Assembly: GCF_027286325.1 (NCBI RefSeq)
Contig: NZ_CP114588.1
Coordinates: 2,629,317 to 2,693,316 of the forward strand
Origin: Salinivibrio kushneri
GTDB lineage: Bacteria; Pseudomonadota; Gammaproteobacteria; Enterobacterales; Vibrionaceae
Reading direction: 5' to 3'
DNA: 64,000 nucleotides
The position numbers and the translations under genes were made by a program. The notes under the pieces are model-generated. The model did no database searches. It was not told the origin of the DNA and saw nothing but the letters and a program-made list of their open reading frames with translations. This document shows positions 12,848 to 26,900 of this stretch, piece after piece; within the stretch, counting starts at the first letter, position 1; each line of letters starts with the position of its first letter.

Positions 12848-13786
12848 ATGAATGCAACGCTAACGCCTTATTTGTCGTTCGAGCGTCAACAATGGGCTGA
12901 ACTGAGGGATGCAGTGCCCATGACGCTCACTGAAGATGACATTGACCGCTTGCGCGGCCTTAACGAGCATTTGTCGATGGATGAGGTGCGCGATATTTAT
13001 CTTCCTTTATCCCGGCTGCTTAATCTCTATGTGAAAGCGCGCAAAAGCCGGACGGAAGTGCTAGACGAGTTTTTATCCCAACCGGTATCAAATCATGTGC
13101 CCTATGTGATTGGCATCGCGGGCAGCGTTGCTGTGGGTAAAAGTACCACCGCTCGCCTTTTAAAAGCCTTGCTGACACGATGGCCAGATCATCCTAAAGT
13201 TGCACTCGTGACCACTGACGGCTTTTTATACCCCAACGCTGAGCTTGAGTCGCGTGGCATCATGCATAAGAAAGGGTTTCCGCAATCTTATGACATGCGC
13301 AAACTGGTTGAATTTGTGGCTGACGTCAAATCAGGAAAAGACTGTGTCACCGCACCGATTTATTCTCACTTGGTGTACGACATTACCTCTGACGTGCAAA
13401 ACGTGGAGAAACCCGACATCTTGATCCTCGAAGGGCTCAATGTCCTGCAAAGTGGCATGGATTACCCGCACGATCCCCATCATGTGTTTATTTCCGACTT
13501 TCTCGACTTTTCTATCTATGTCGACGCCGAACCAGAGTTACTAAAGCATTGGTATATCGAGCGCTTTATGAAGTTCCGCCGAGGTGCCTTTCTCGATCCA
13601 CAGGCTTACTTTCATCACTACACGCGGCTATCGGTCGACGAAGCCACTCAAAAGGCGGCGACCATCTGGGATGACATTAACGGGAAAAACTTATCCGAAA
13701 ACATTTTACCAACCCGTGAGCGCGCCAGCTTAATCCTAGAAAAAGGCGCCAACCACTCCGTTCAACGTATCCGTGTGCGCAAATAG
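12848..13786 (+). CDS. coaA: Pantothenate kinase (type I)
   Basis: The 312-residue enzyme phosphorylates pantothenate, the first step of coenzyme A synthesis. The P-loop GSVAVGKST lies near residue 94, and the family segments [25 protein letters not shown] and DFSIYVDA follow in order. Length is close to E. coli CoaA (316). The start is the ATG at 12848; only a weak AAGG lies upstream. It is transcribed away from the tRNA cluster and its 3' end faces birA with a 17-nt gap. Confidence 0.97.
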   Translation: MNATLTPYLSFERQQWAELRDAVPMTLTEDDIDRLRGLNEHLSMDEVRDIYLPLSRLLNLYVKARKSRTEVLDEFLSQPVSNHVPYVIGIAGSVAVGKSTTARLLKALLTRWPDHPKVALVTTDGFLYPNAELESRGIMHKKGFPQSYDMRKLVEFVADVKSGKDCVTAPIYSHLVYDITSDVQNVEKPDILILEGLNVLQSGMDYPHDPHHVFISDFLDFSIYVDAEPELLKHWYIERFMKFRRGAFLDPQAYFHHYTRLSVDEATQKAATIWDDINGKNLSENILPTRERASLILEKGANHSVQRIRVRK

Positions 13787-13803
13787 TTCGTGCGAGAGCA
13801 GGG

Positions 13804-14772
13804 TTAGTCATCGCGTCTTAGAGAGATCTCTCCACCTAAATAAGGCGTGATGTCACCCTCAACGTCAAGCAATAAGGCACCGTGTTCATCGATACCACGC
13901 TCAATACCACGGACTTCTCGATCTCCCATAAGTAATTTAACGGGGCGGTCGATAAAATTATCCAACTTAGGCCAGTCGGCCATGATGCTCGATAGCCCAT
14001 ATTGCTCATAGTCAATCAGTGCGTCTTTTAAACGCTCAATCAAGGTTGCCGCCAATGTATTGCGCGATGGCATCGGGTGGCAAGCGTCCGCTAATCGAGC
14101 CCAAGGTTGATCGATGCTGTGACGCAAATGCGCCCCCATACCAATATTCAACCCCATGCCAATCACAAGGTGAGCTGCATCACCCGTTTGTCCCGTCATT
14201 TCCACTAAGATGCCAGCGAGTTTTCTATCCTTAAAATACAGGTCGTTGGGCCACTTCACTTTCACTTCCGGTGCGCCCAGTTCATGGAGCGCTTTGGTCA
14301 TCGCCACGCCGACCACCAGGCTCAGCCCCATCGCCGCTGCAGGGCCGGCATCTAAACGCCAATACATCGACAAATATAAGTTACTGCCAAAAGGCGACTG
14401 CCACGCGCGACCACGGCGACCCCGTCCTTGCTGCTGATATTCAGCCAAACACACGCTACCTGACGTCAGCTCTCCAACACGTTCCATCAAATACTGGTTG
14501 GTGGAGCCAATAACTGGGATAACGGATAAAGTGGGCACGTCGGTATGTTCACTGAGCCAGACGTCATCCAGCAATTCAATCGGTTGCGATAGGCAGTAGC
14601 CTTTGCCTTGCACGCGGTAAATATCCAGCCCCCACGACTGCAACACCTTAATGTGTTTGCTGATCGCGGCTCGGCTCATGCCCAAAGCGTCTCCCAGCAT
14701 CTCGCCAGAGTGGAATTCACCATCGGATAAACGGTCGATAAGGGTAAGTCTTGCGGTATGCGCACTGCTCAT
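13804..14772 (-). CDS. birA: Biotin-protein ligase / biotin operon repressor
   Basis: The 322-residue bifunctional protein has an N-terminal winged helix-turn-helix (HSGEMLGDALGMSRAAISKHIK) and a C-terminal ligase domain with the biotinyl-AMP loop GRGRRGR and KWPNDLYF. It biotinylates acetyl-CoA carboxylase and represses biotin genes in relatives. The start ATG overlaps the murB stop by 4 nt (ATGA), so murB-birA is an operon with translational coupling, as in E. coli. Confidence 0.97.
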   Translation of the reverse strand: MSSAHTARLTLIDRLSDGEFHSGEMLGDALGMSRAAISKHIKVLQSWGLDIYRVQGKGYCLSQPIELLDDVWLSEHTDVPTLSVIPVIGSTNQYLMERVGELTSGSVCLAEYQQQGRGRRGRAWQSPFGSNLYLSMYWRLDAGPAAAMGLSLVVGVAMTKALHELGAPEVKVKWPNDLYFKDRKLAGILVEMTGQTGDAAHLVIGMGLNIGMGAHLRHSIDQPWARLADACHPMPSRNTLAATLIERLKDALIDYEQYGLSSIMADWPKLDNFIDRPVKLLMGDREVRGIERGIDEHGALLLDVEGDITPYLGGEISLRRDD

Positions 14773-15803
14773 TGTGCCTCCAAACTGGTTTCACCCTTAG
14801 CGCCCATAAAGCGCACCTCATGGTGCAAGGTCACACCAAACCGCACCTGTACTTCCTCGACCACTTGCTTTGCTAATTGAATGACGTCTTGGCTGGTTGC
14901 ATGATTGGCGTTGGTCAGCACTAGGGCTTGTTTCGGATGCACACGCGCCCCTCCCACTTGCTTGCCTTTCAAACCACATTGGTCAATCAGCCAACCTGCA
15001 GCGAGCTTCTTTTTTCCCTCTCCAGCAGAGTACATAGGCATCTCGGGATAACAGGTTTGCAATGTTTGCGCCTGGTGTGCATCAATCACTGGGTTTTTGA
15101 AAAAGCTTCCCGCATTGCCACACTCCCGGGGATCAGGGAGCTTGGCTCGGCGAATCGCACATACCGTTTCAAAAATGGTTTGCGCTGATACTCGCTCTGG
15201 ATCGAGATCTGCCAACGCACCATATTTGAGTACTGGCTGCCACGCTTTCGCTAATCGGAACCCCACTTGCGTGATCACCCACCCTGCCATCACGTCAGTT
15301 TTAAATATTGAGTCACGATAACCAAATTGGCACTCTTCAGGGGTCAGGCGGCGAGACTCCCCTGTCTCAGGGTTAACTATCTCCACATACATGCAGCGCT
15401 CGCAAAACTCAACGCCATATGCGCCAATATTTTGAATCGGTGCCGCACCGACACAGCCAGGGATAAGCGCAAGATTCTCCAGCCCGGGCAATCCATTATC
15501 AATGCTCCAGGCGACTAAGTTGTGCCAAGACTCACCGGCTCCCACATGCAATACCCAGTGATCGCTCTCATCATCAACTGACACACCAGCAAGGCGATTT
15601 AGCACGACCACGCCCTGGAAGTCTTGGCAAAAAAGCAGATTACTCCCCTCTCCCACCACTAACTTAGGAAGCGTCAGGTCCTCAGCGTGCTGCCAAATAG
15701 CATATAAATCCTCTACCGTGTGCGCTTCCACGATCGTATGAGCGTGGGCGGGGAGACCAAAGGTGTGATGGGGTGTCAAAGACACATCAGATAGCCACTT
15801 CAT
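14769..15803 (-). CDS. murB: UDP-N-acetylenolpyruvoylglucosamine reductase
   Basis: This FAD enzyme makes UDP-N-acetylmuramate in peptidoglycan synthesis. The 344-residue product (family about 342) has the FAD motif VVGEGSNLLF, the segment PIQNIGAYGVE, GNAGSFFKNP with the catalytic serine, and GWLIDQCGLKG. The start is the ATG at 15801-15803; the codon before it is TTG and would add one residue. It overlaps birA by 4 nt. Confidence 0.97.
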   Translation of the reverse strand: MKWLSDVSLTPHHTFGLPAHAHTIVEAHTVEDLYAIWQHAEDLTLPKLVVGEGSNLLFCQDFQGVVVLNRLAGVSVDDESDHWVLHVGAGESWHNLVAWSIDNGLPGLENLALIPGCVGAAPIQNIGAYGVEFCERCMYVEIVNPETGESRRLTPEECQFGYRDSIFKTDVMAGWVITQVGFRLAKAWQPVLKYGALADLDPERVSAQTIFETVCAIRRAKLPDPRECGNAGSFFKNPVIDAHQAQTLQTCYPEMPMYSAGEGKKKLAAGWLIDQCGLKGKQVGGARVHPKQALVLTNANHATSQDVIQLAKQVVEEVQVRFGVTLHHEVRFMGAKGETSLEAQ

Positions 15804-15879
15804 CAATGCATTACGCTGTCAGAAAAAATCATGGATAGGTATACTACCTGTCCTGCTCGTATTGCGCATCTATTAGGCT

Positions 15880-16311
15880 ATGGATAATTACCACATTCAC
15901 CCACTCGAGCCATTACGGTTTCCACTCGTGGCGCGATTCTATAAAACCTACTATCCACCGGGTAAACCGAAAAAAGATGAACATATCTGGGTGGTGGATG
16001 GACCTAGCGGCTTATGTGGCGCAGTCCGCTTTCAACAACGTCAAGAGTATCAATTACTCACTGGCATGTTGCTGCACCCACAATTGCGCGGGTCGGGGTT
16101 AAGTCATCAACTGCTCGACGCCGTCCGGCCCTTACTGGCGCAGCGCCCAAGCTTTTGCTTGGCATTTCGACCATTGACTACTTTATACGTGCAACACGGT
16201 TTCAACAGTGTGGACACACAAGCGCTGCCAGAGGAGTTGGCGATGCGATATCAAAGCTACTGCCATAGCGGTAAAGACTTGGTGGCGATGCAATACACAC
16301 CTAAAGCGTGA
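15880..16311 (+). CDS. GNAT-family acetyltransferase-like protein
   Basis: The 143-residue protein has a GNAT-like core: VVDGPSGLCGAVRF (beta2-3), GMLLHPQLRGSGLSHQLLDAV (the acetyl-CoA pyrophosphate loop R-G-S-G-L), and a late YVQHGF segment typical of the family C-terminus. The substrate is unknown. It is divergent from murB-birA (76 nt between starts) and precedes pssA on the same strand, but pssA has its own promoter match. Confidence 0.75.
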   Translation: MDNYHIHPLEPLRFPLVARFYKTYYPPGKPKKDEHIWVVDGPSGLCGAVRFQQRQEYQLLTGMLLHPQLRGSGLSHQLLDAVRPLLAQRPSFCLAFRPLTTLYVQHGFNSVDTQALPEELAMRYQSYCHSGKDLVAMQYTPKA

Positions 16312-16360
16312 CATTTACAACAAAGCCACCGCGCAGTCATCCGTGACTTGACCTAATTTC

Positions 16361-16369
16361 TGGTATAAT
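16361..16369 (+). promoter_or_regulatory. Extended -10 promoter upstream of pssA
   Basis: TGGTATAAT is a perfect extended -10 element 56 nt before the pssA start. No good -35 lies 17 nt upstream (CCGTGA), which fits an extended -10 promoter. Confidence 0.7.
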
Positions 16370-16424
16370 TCAGGGTTTAGCATCAAACCGCTCGACTCTG
16401 GCCGTCGAACAATAAGAGGTAACA

Positions 16425-17774
16425 ATGGATTCAGCGAACGCAAATCGGCAGCTTATCGACCGCCTGCCCACCATTGCGCACCAGCCAGAAAATCTCGAAA
16501 CCTTATTAGATGCCGTTTCGTTTAGAGAACGCTTGCTTAGTGAAATAAAAAAGGCGAAATCCAGGATTTACCTCGTCGCCTTGTATTTGCAGGATGATGA
16601 GGCTGGACGTAGCGTGCTTGATGCACTTTATGAAGCGAAGCAAGCCAATCCTGATCTTGATATCAAGGTATTAGTCGACTGGCATCGAGCACAACGAGGG
16701 CTGATTGGTGCTGAACAATCTGATGGCAATGCCGGCTTATACCGCGCTTATGCTGAGCGTTACCCGCATAAAATAGAGGTACTCGGTGTACCAGTCAGAA
16801 ACCGAGAGGTGTTTGGTGTCCTGCACCTAAAAGGCTTTGTGTTTGATGACACGGTACTCTACAGCGGTGCAAGCTTAAACGATGTTTATTTAGCACAACA
16901 TAATAGATATCGATACGACCGCTATCATGTGCTCGACAATAAAACACTCGCCGATACCATGGCAGACTTTATTGTTAATACCCTAACGGCGGATAGTGCG
17001 GTCAACTGCCTCACCTCACCAGACCGGCCAAATAGCAAAGCACTTAAGCCTAGCATTCGTGAGTTTCGAACTCAGCTACAGCGTGCAAGCTATCGCTACG
17101 ATGATGAGCCTCTCCGCGAGGATCAAGTCGGGCTAACCCCTATGGTCGGACTGGGTAAACGTAAGAACAAGCTCAATCGCTATATCTGCCACCTAATTGC
17201 GAGCGCGCAAAAAGAGTTGGTGATTTGCACCCCTTATTTTAATCCACCGCGTAGTGTAGTCAGAGAAATCCGTCGTGCACTACGCCGAGGTGTGACGGTG
17301 AGCATCATTGTTGGCGATAAAACCGCCAATGACTTTTACTCGCCGCCAGAGGCCCCCTTTAAGACCATTTCGGCACTCCCCTATCTGTATGAAGTCAATC
17401 TGCGCAACTTTGCACGCCGTAACGAAGCAGCGATTGCGAAACGCCAGTTAAACCTCCATATTTGGAAACATGATGACAACAGTTTTCACTTAAAGGGAAT
17501 TTGGGTCGATCGCCAATACATGCTGCTGACAGGCAATAACCTGAACCCGCGCGCATGGAAGCTAGACTTAGAAAACGCCATCTTGATTCATGATAAGCAT
17601 CAGCAACTCGAAGCGCAGAAACAACAAGAAGTAGACAAGATACTGGCACACACTCAGTTAATCGGCAGCTATAAACAGATAGAAAAAATGGAAGACTATC
17701 CAGCCCCGGTCAAACGTCTGCTTAAACGGATAAAACGGGTTAAGGCCGATCATTTACTCAATCAAATACTCTAG
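16425..17774 (+). CDS. pssA: Phosphatidylserine synthase (PLD-superfamily type)
   Basis: The 449-residue enzyme transfers CDP-diacylglycerol phosphatidyl groups to serine, the first step of phosphatidylethanolamine synthesis. It has two phospholipase D-type HxK motifs: HLKGFVFDD (about residue 136) and HLKGIWVDRQYMLLTGNNLN (about residue 355), the second with the following N-N. Length matches E. coli PssA (451). It is basic and lacks membrane segments, consistent with a peripheral enzyme. RBS GAGGT precedes the ATG. The nicotinamidase gene follows after 11 nt. Confidence 0.96.
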   Translation: MDSANANRQLIDRLPTIAHQPENLETLLDAVSFRERLLSEIKKAKSRIYLVALYLQDDEAGRSVLDALYEAKQANPDLDIKVLVDWHRAQRGLIGAEQSDGNAGLYRAYAERYPHKIEVLGVPVRNREVFGVLHLKGFVFDDTVLYSGASLNDVYLAQHNRYRYDRYHVLDNKTLADTMADFIVNTLTADSAVNCLTSPDRPNSKALKPSIREFRTQLQRASYRYDDEPLREDQVGLTPMVGLGKRKNKLNRYICHLIASAQKELVICTPYFNPPRSVVREIRRALRRGVTVSIIVGDKTANDFYSPPEAPFKTISALPYLYEVNLRNFARRNEAAIAKRQLNLHIWKHDDNSFHLKGIWVDRQYMLLTGNNLNPRAWKLDLENAILIHDKHQQLEAQKQQEVDKILAHTQLIGSYKQIEKMEDYPAPVKRLLKRIKRVKADHLLNQIL

Positions 17775-17785
17775 GTGATGATGCA

Positions 17786-18430
17786 ATGAAACAAGCCAAA
17801 ATTGCCGCGATTGACGTGGATGCGCAACGCACATTCACGCCGCTTTGTCCTGATGAATTGCCTGTGCCTGAGGGCGATACCATCGGGCCGGCTCTTAACC
17901 AGCAGGCGGCATTGGCTGATTTACGTATACTGACCAAAGATGCACACCCCAGCAATGCGATCTGGGTAGTCGACGACCCCGCGGATATGTTTCAATCGTT
18001 GCCACACAAAAACGCTGACCTTACTTGGGTCAAGCATGCCGTGCCTGGCACCAAAGGGTTTGAAACCGTCGATGGCTTGCCCCCCATTACCGATTACGAC
18101 TATGTGGTTTGGAAAGGGATCGAGCCTGATCTGCACCCCTACGGTGCCTGCTTTCATGATATTGAAGAAAAACTCAGCACCGGCTTGATTGAGTGGCTGC
18201 ATAGCCAAGAGGTTGAAACCGTGATTGTCGGTGGCCTGGCAACCGATTATTGCGTTAAAACCACCGCCATCCAGCTGAAAAAGCGCGGGCGCTTTGACGT
18301 CATCGTTAACCTCGCAGCGTGTCGCGGAATTACCCCCGACACGGTATCATCCGCTTGTGACGAAATGATCGCTGTCGGGATTCGACTGGTGGATAGCCAA
18401 ATCGCGTTAAGCTGCTTACTTCCGCGTTAA
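17786..18430 (+). CDS. pncA: Nicotinamidase-like cysteine hydrolase
   Basis: The 214-residue protein is in the isochorismatase/nicotinamidase superfamily. Visible are the catalytic Asp (IDVDAQRTF, D10), the metal-ligand region TKDAHP, and the nucleophile Cys156 in GGLATDYCVKTT, which is the PncA signature. Nicotinamidase converts nicotinamide to nicotinate for NAD salvage. The N-terminus (DVDAQRTFTP) differs from the E. coli DLQNDF form, so substrate choice is less certain than family. AGGTGA precedes the ATG. It is close behind pssA (11 nt), so likely co-transcribed. Confidence 0.82.
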   Translation: MKQAKIAAIDVDAQRTFTPLCPDELPVPEGDTIGPALNQQAALADLRILTKDAHPSNAIWVVDDPADMFQSLPHKNADLTWVKHAVPGTKGFETVDGLPPITDYDYVVWKGIEPDLHPYGACFHDIEEKLSTGLIEWLHSQEVETVIVGGLATDYCVKTTAIQLKKRGRFDVIVNLAACRGITPDTVSSACDEMIAVGIRLVDSQIALSCLLPR

Positions 18431-18629
18431 TTTGTATCGCAGTGGATCACCAATTTCCTCTGCGATCTTCCTCGCTGTTTTAGCGAAACCCACAGCCCAT
18501 ACACATCAATAAGTTTGACTCCTTAGACATAAATACGCTTTAACTAGCAAGATTGCTAGGCTTATTGAGCACTATCCTCTACTGTCCTGTTAACTATTTT
18601 CACAATAAAAAATAAGTTTGGAGGATAGC

Positions 18630-21215
18630 ATGCTCAAACCTACCGCACTGGGTCTCCTGATCGGCGCTTCATTATGTAGCACCGCTTGGGCGATGCCTAC
18701 ATCACAGCTTGATGCACTCGGAAACGGTCTCGATGTCCAATACCAAGTGCTTGATAATACGCAAGATGACTGGCGCTCTTTTACGGGCAAGGTCGCGTTT
18801 ACTAACCACAGTGCTCAGACGCTACCTAAAACGGGCTGGGCGATTTATTTCAGCCACATTCGCATGATCAATTCGATCGATACCGATCAACTTAAAGTCT
18901 CACACGTCAACGGGGATCTCTTCAAACTCGAGCCCACGGATAGCTTTGCTCCGCTTGCTCCCGGTGAGCAGTTAGTGGTTGGCTTCAATGCCTCTGACTG
19001 GCAAGTTGCTAAATCCGATATTATGCCGAATTGGTATTTAGCCTCCGACGATGAAACTGGCACGCATACCGCATTGATTACCAGTACCAGTAACCACAAA
19101 AATGGCCAAGTACCCACCAAGCCGGATGATGAGCTCACCTTTGTCGGTGACTTTGACGCTCCCGCACAGTGGAAGCGCTACGGCGGCGCATTGACTGACC
19201 ATTATGACCCATTCACAGCCGAGCAACGCTATGTGCGTAATGCCGATCTGTCGTTGGTAGACACCCAAGGACAAGTGCTACCCACCCCTGCCAGTCGCAT
19301 TGAGAAAAACGGCCACGTCACTCTCGATAGCGAATGGACCGTGGTCTACGACAACGGCTATCAAGCACAAGCTCAATGGCTAGCCGATCAGCTTGGCATT
19401 TCAGCCACTGACTGGGCATCCACCAACCAAAAAGTCATTCATGTGGGGTGGGGAAAAGTCACCCTTGATGGAAGCGACCAGTGGCATGAAGCTTATCGCT
19501 TAGATGTGCAACCTGAGCAGCAGCGTATTGACATTGACGCCCCTGATGAAGCGGGTGCCTTATACGCCGCACAAAGCCTACTACAACTCAAAGCTGGCGA
19601 CACAATCAAGGCGGTGACGCTAACCGATGCACCGCGATTTGCTTACCGTGGCCTGTCTGTGGATGCCGCGCGTAACTTCCGCAGCAAAGAAGCCATCTTT
19701 AAGTTACTCGACCAAATGGCCGCATTGAAGCTCAACAAGCTCCATTTACGCCTTAGTGATGATGAAGCATGGCGCATTGAGATCCCAGCCCTGCCAGAAC
19801 TGGCGGACGTGGGGAGCAAACGCTGTCATGACTTGTCCGAGACCAACTGCGTGTTGCCCTTCTTAGGCGCAGGACCTGACGGCACCGAAGCATCCAATGG
19901 GTACTACACCACGGAAGATTATCAAGCGATCTTGCGTAAGGCAGAAGCACTCAATATCACCGTCATTCCTGAAGTCGATATGCCAGGTCACGCGCACGCG
20001 GCCATCAAAGCAATGGAAGCGCGTTATCACAAGTTCATGGCACAAGGCGATGAAGAAAAAGCGAAAGAATATTTGCTCACGGACTTTGAAGACGACACCC
20101 AATACCTCTCCGTACAAATGTTCACCGACAACGCGATGAATGTCTGTATGGAATCCAGTTATCGCTTCGTCGATACAGTGGTTGCCGCGTTAGTCGATGT
20201 TCACCGAGACATACAGCCACTCGATACATTCCACTTTGGCGGTGATGAAATTGCAGGTGCTTGGAAAGAGTCGCCCGTCTGTCAGTCCTTTATTGCAGAC
20301 AACGATGCAGGTGTGAACAGTGTCGACGATCTGAGTCAGTACTTTGTCGAACGTATTTCGCATATTACCCAACGCCATCAACTCGATCTCGGTGGTTGGG
20401 AAGATGGCCTCATGCACAACAACAAAGTCTATCCACGCGCACAACTTGCCAATGAACACGTCTATGGCAACGCGTGGCAAAATATCTGGGAGTGGGGGGT
20501 TGCCGACCGTGCCTATAACCTCGCCAACAATGGCTATGGGGTTATCTATAACCAAGCCACACACCTCTATTTTGACCATCCCTATGAGCCAGACCCAAGT
20601 GAGCGTGGCTATTATTGGGCACCCCGTTTTACCGACACCCGTAAGACGTTTAGCTTTATGCCCGATGACCTCTACGCTAACGCAGATGAAAAACGCAATG
20701 GTGCACCTATCACCAAACAAGAGGTACTAGACGCTGCCACCGTGAAAACTCTGACGCGTCCAGACAATGTGCTCGGTTTACAGGCCTCTATTTGGAGTGA
20801 AACCATTCGCTCCGATGGCCAATTTGAATCAATGACCTTCCCTCGCCTCTTCGCCATGGCTGAGCGAGCTTGGCACCGTGCCGAGTGGGAAGCAAGCACT
20901 CAAACCGGACAAGAGGCGAATCAAACCAAGCGCAACATGGATTACAACCTCTTTGCCAATCAGTTAGCAAGCTACTGGTTCCCACAACTAGAGCAACAGG
21001 GTGTTGGCTTCCGCTTACCGGTTCCGGGTGGGGTGATAGAAAGTGGTACATTGAAAGCGAACTCGCCATTCCCTGGACTCACCATTGAGTACTCAACTGA
21101 TAATGGTGCAAGCTGGCAGACCTATGATGCGGCGAACGCTCCTCATGTCAGTGCCCCAGTACAGCTGCGTACCATTTCAGGTGACCGTGTGAGCCGAGTC
21201 AGTAAAATTCAATAA
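18630..21215 (+). CDS. Chitobiase / beta-N-acetylhexosaminidase (GH20)
   Basis: The 861-residue exported enzyme splits chitobiose and related beta-N-acetylhexosaminides. The start is the ATG at 18630 after GGAGG; a TTG four codons upstream lies inside the SD and is rejected. A signal peptide (MLKPTALGLLIGASLCSTAWA) is followed by the carbohydrate-binding CHB_HEX N-terminal domain (about 25-170), a GH20b-like domain, the GH20 barrel with the catalytic pair D539-E540 in HFGGDEIAGAW, and a C-terminal Ig-like CHB_HEX domain. D539-E540 matches Serratia chitobiase numbering. The protein lacks a lipobox cysteine at the cleavage site, so it is probably periplasmic. It is monocistronic with its own terminator. 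Confidence 0.93.
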   Translation: MLKPTALGLLIGASLCSTAWAMPTSQLDALGNGLDVQYQVLDNTQDDWRSFTGKVAFTNHSAQTLPKTGWAIYFSHIRMINSIDTDQLKVSHVNGDLFKLEPTDSFAPLAPGEQLVVGFNASDWQVAKSDIMPNWYLASDDETGTHTALITSTSNHKNGQVPTKPDDELTFVGDFDAPAQWKRYGGALTDHYDPFTAEQRYVRNADLSLVDTQGQVLPTPASRIEKNGHVTLDSEWTVVYDNGYQAQAQWLADQLGISATDWASTNQKVIHVGWGKVTLDGSDQWHEAYRLDVQPEQQRIDIDAPDEAGALYAAQSLLQLKAGDTIKAVTLTDAPRFAYRGLSVDAARNFRSKEAIFKLLDQMAALKLNKLHLRLSDDEAWRIEIPALPELADVGSKRCHDLSETNCVLPFLGAGPDGTEASNGYYTTEDYQAILRKAEALNITVIPEVDMPGHAHAAIKAMEARYHKFMAQGDEEKAKEYLLTDFEDDTQYLSVQMFTDNAMNVCMESSYRFVDTVVAALVDVHRDIQPLDTFHFGGDEIAGAWKESPVCQSFIADNDAGVNSVDDLSQYFVERISHITQRHQLDLGGWEDGLMHNNKVYPRAQLANEHVYGNAWQNIWEWGVADRAYNLANNGYGVIYNQATHLYFDHPYEPDPSERGYYWAPRFTDTRKTFSFMPDDLYANADEKRNGAPITKQEVLDAATVKTLTRPDNVLGLQASIWSETIRSDGQFESMTFPRLFAMAERAWHRAEWEASTQTGQEANQTKRNMDYNLFANQLASYWFPQLEQQGVGFRLPVPGGVIESGTLKANSPFPGLTIEYSTDNGASWQTYDAANAPHVSAPVQLRTISGDRVSRVSKIQ

Positions 21216-21243
21216 TCGAGTGATTACACCGCTTAGAAAAGAC

Positions 21244-21272
21244 AAAGCCCCGTCGACAAGACGGGGCTTTTT
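21244..21272 (+). terminator. Terminator of the chitobiase gene
   Basis: Arms AAAGCCCCGTC / GACGGGGCTTT with a 5-nt loop and a T-run lie 28 nt after the stop codon. Confidence 0.9.
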
Positions 21273-21363
21273 ATTAGATCTTGGGTAGGTAGAAAATGAA
21301 ATGCTATCTATTTAGCAGGCAGTCTAAAGCAAAGCGCTCAGGGCTGATACACCCTCAAGATAC

Positions 21364-21393
21364 AAAAAAGCCCTGACCGTAAGGTCAGGGCTT
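21364..21393 (-). terminator. rrn operon terminator
   Basis: On the minus strand arms AAGCCCTGACC / GGTCAGGGCTT enclose TTAC and are followed by six T. It lies about 55 nt past the 5S 3' end and faces the chitobiase terminator. Confidence 0.9.
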
Positions 21394-21447
21394 GGTGTTT
21401 CTACTAATTAAAGTCTTACATGTAGCTGCTTTAATTAATTGTATTCA

Positions 21448-21567
21448 AAGCCTGGCGATGTCCTACTCTCACATGGGGAGACCCCACACTACCATCGGCG
21501 CTGCTTCGTTTCACTACTGAGTTCGGCATGGAGTCAGGTGGGTCCAAAGCGCTATGGTCGCCAAGCA
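21448..21567 (-). rRNA. rrf: 5S ribosomal RNA
   Basis: About 120 nt with terminal helix TGCTTGGCGACC ... GGACATCGCCAGGC and the conserved internal CCGAACTCAGTAGTGAAACG. Ends are set by homology and may be off by a few nt. Confidence 0.95.
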
Positions 21568-21681
21568 AAATTTGGTGTGTCTTCACTTTTCAGTCAAAAC
21601 ACTTAATCTAGAAAGCTGTTTGTTCTCGCCACAATCAACTGGCTTATTTCAAGTCCAACCCAAAACCTCTTGGGTGTTGTA

Positions 21682-24567
<2,886 letters not shown>

Positions 24568-24870
24568 ATACAACCCCAAAAGGTCTTGCATGAAAACAAC
24601 TAAGGTTTTGTTTTTGCCGGACTCAAAATAGAGACTTTGCTTATCACTAAGACAAAGCCCAAGCACACTTGATTGTGTGAGTGACATTACATGTCACTGA
24701 TTGAGAACTTTACTGTCATTCTTTAAGAATGACTTGTCAGCTTTCCAAATTGTTAAAGAGCATCTCTTTTCAGAGTAACGCCTAAAAGCGTTAACCAATG
24801 GATGACCATTAGTTAGCGCTTTTCAATATGACCGTGCAATCTGTGTGAACACTCGCAACAATAGCGTCAG
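24568..24870 (-). other. 16S-23S spacer without tRNA genes
   Basis: The 303-nt spacer has no tRNA-like T-arm or acceptor pairing on the rRNA strand. It holds a boxA antitermination element TGCTCTTTAACA (24751-24762) and inverted repeats such as CAAGTC ATTCTTAAAGAATGAC suited to rRNA processing. Confidence 0.85.
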
Positions 24871-26440
<1,570 letters not shown>

Positions 26441-26632
26441 AAGTTTTGGTGTTTACTTTCCTATAAAGGAAAGACAAACGGCTCGATAAATACTGTTTTG
26501 TTCGTCTCTTACGAGACAAACGAATTGACTGTGCCGAACAACTATAAAAGTTGTCGCTTGGTCACTCAGTTCATCGAATAAATCTTTTTGTCTATTCTCA
26601 ACGAGTGCCCACACAGATTGCATAGGTCAAAT

Positions 26633-26644
26633 TGTTAAAGAGCG
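26633..26644 (-). promoter_or_regulatory. rrn leader boxA antitermination element
   Basis: CGCTCTTTAACA on the minus strand, about 190 nt before the 16S 5' end, matches boxA (consensus TGCTCTTTAACA) which recruits the NusB-S10 antitermination complex. The rest of the 26441-26680 leader holds 16S-flanking inverted repeats, e.g. GTCTC/GAGAC around 26505-26518. Confidence 0.85.
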
Positions 26645-26685
26645 TTGACTGTGCGAAGCTGCGCTTCGCTTGGTCAGGGCTGCGT

Positions 26686-26713
26686 ATCTTACGCGCCTTG
26701 CCGTTAAAGTCAA
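26686..26713 (-). promoter_or_regulatory. rrn promoter, proximal (P3)
   Basis: On the minus strand TTGACT (26708-26713), a 16-nt spacer and TAAGAT (26686-26691) are followed by a GC-rich ACGCAGCCC discriminator. Confidence 0.8.
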
Positions 26714-26803
26714 GAAGAAATTTTATCTTTTCTTTTCAACCCAATCGGGTGAAACAAAACCTCTTTTTGACTCCCCTAACGCTTGGCGTTAAGTAGGCCG
26801 GCA

Positions 26804-26831
26804 ATGTTAATCATTTAAAAACTGACGTCAA
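26804..26831 (-). promoter_or_regulatory. rrn promoter, middle (P2)
   Basis: TTGACG (26826-26831), a 16-nt spacer and TAACAT (26804-26809) on the minus strand, with A/T-rich sequence directly upstream that could be an UP element. Confidence 0.65.
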
Positions 26832-26900
26832 GCGTTTATTTTTATTTGATTTTTTGCCTCGACATGCTCGCTGAGTGCTTGCCGTGTCGATGTGGGGCGT

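Noticed and set aside
12663..12851. A 62-codon frame before coaA
   Set aside because: It begins inside the tRNA promoter and has a composition unlike a protein; no SD.
16345..16369. TTGACC 10 nt before TATAAT upstream of pssA as a -35
   Set aside because: The spacing is far too short; the extended -10 explains the promoter better.
18470..18629. TTGACT/TTTAAC pair as a chitobiase promoter
   Set aside because: The -10 is poor and the spacing 18; I could not support it over chance.
20190..20720. A 176-codon frame antisense to the chitobiase gene
   Set aside because: It is fully inside the GH20 domain coding region; no SD, no recognisable domain.
24568..24870. Possible tRNA-Glu or Ile/Ala in the rRNA spacer
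   Set aside because: No T-arm consensus or acceptor pairing could be found on the rRNA strand.
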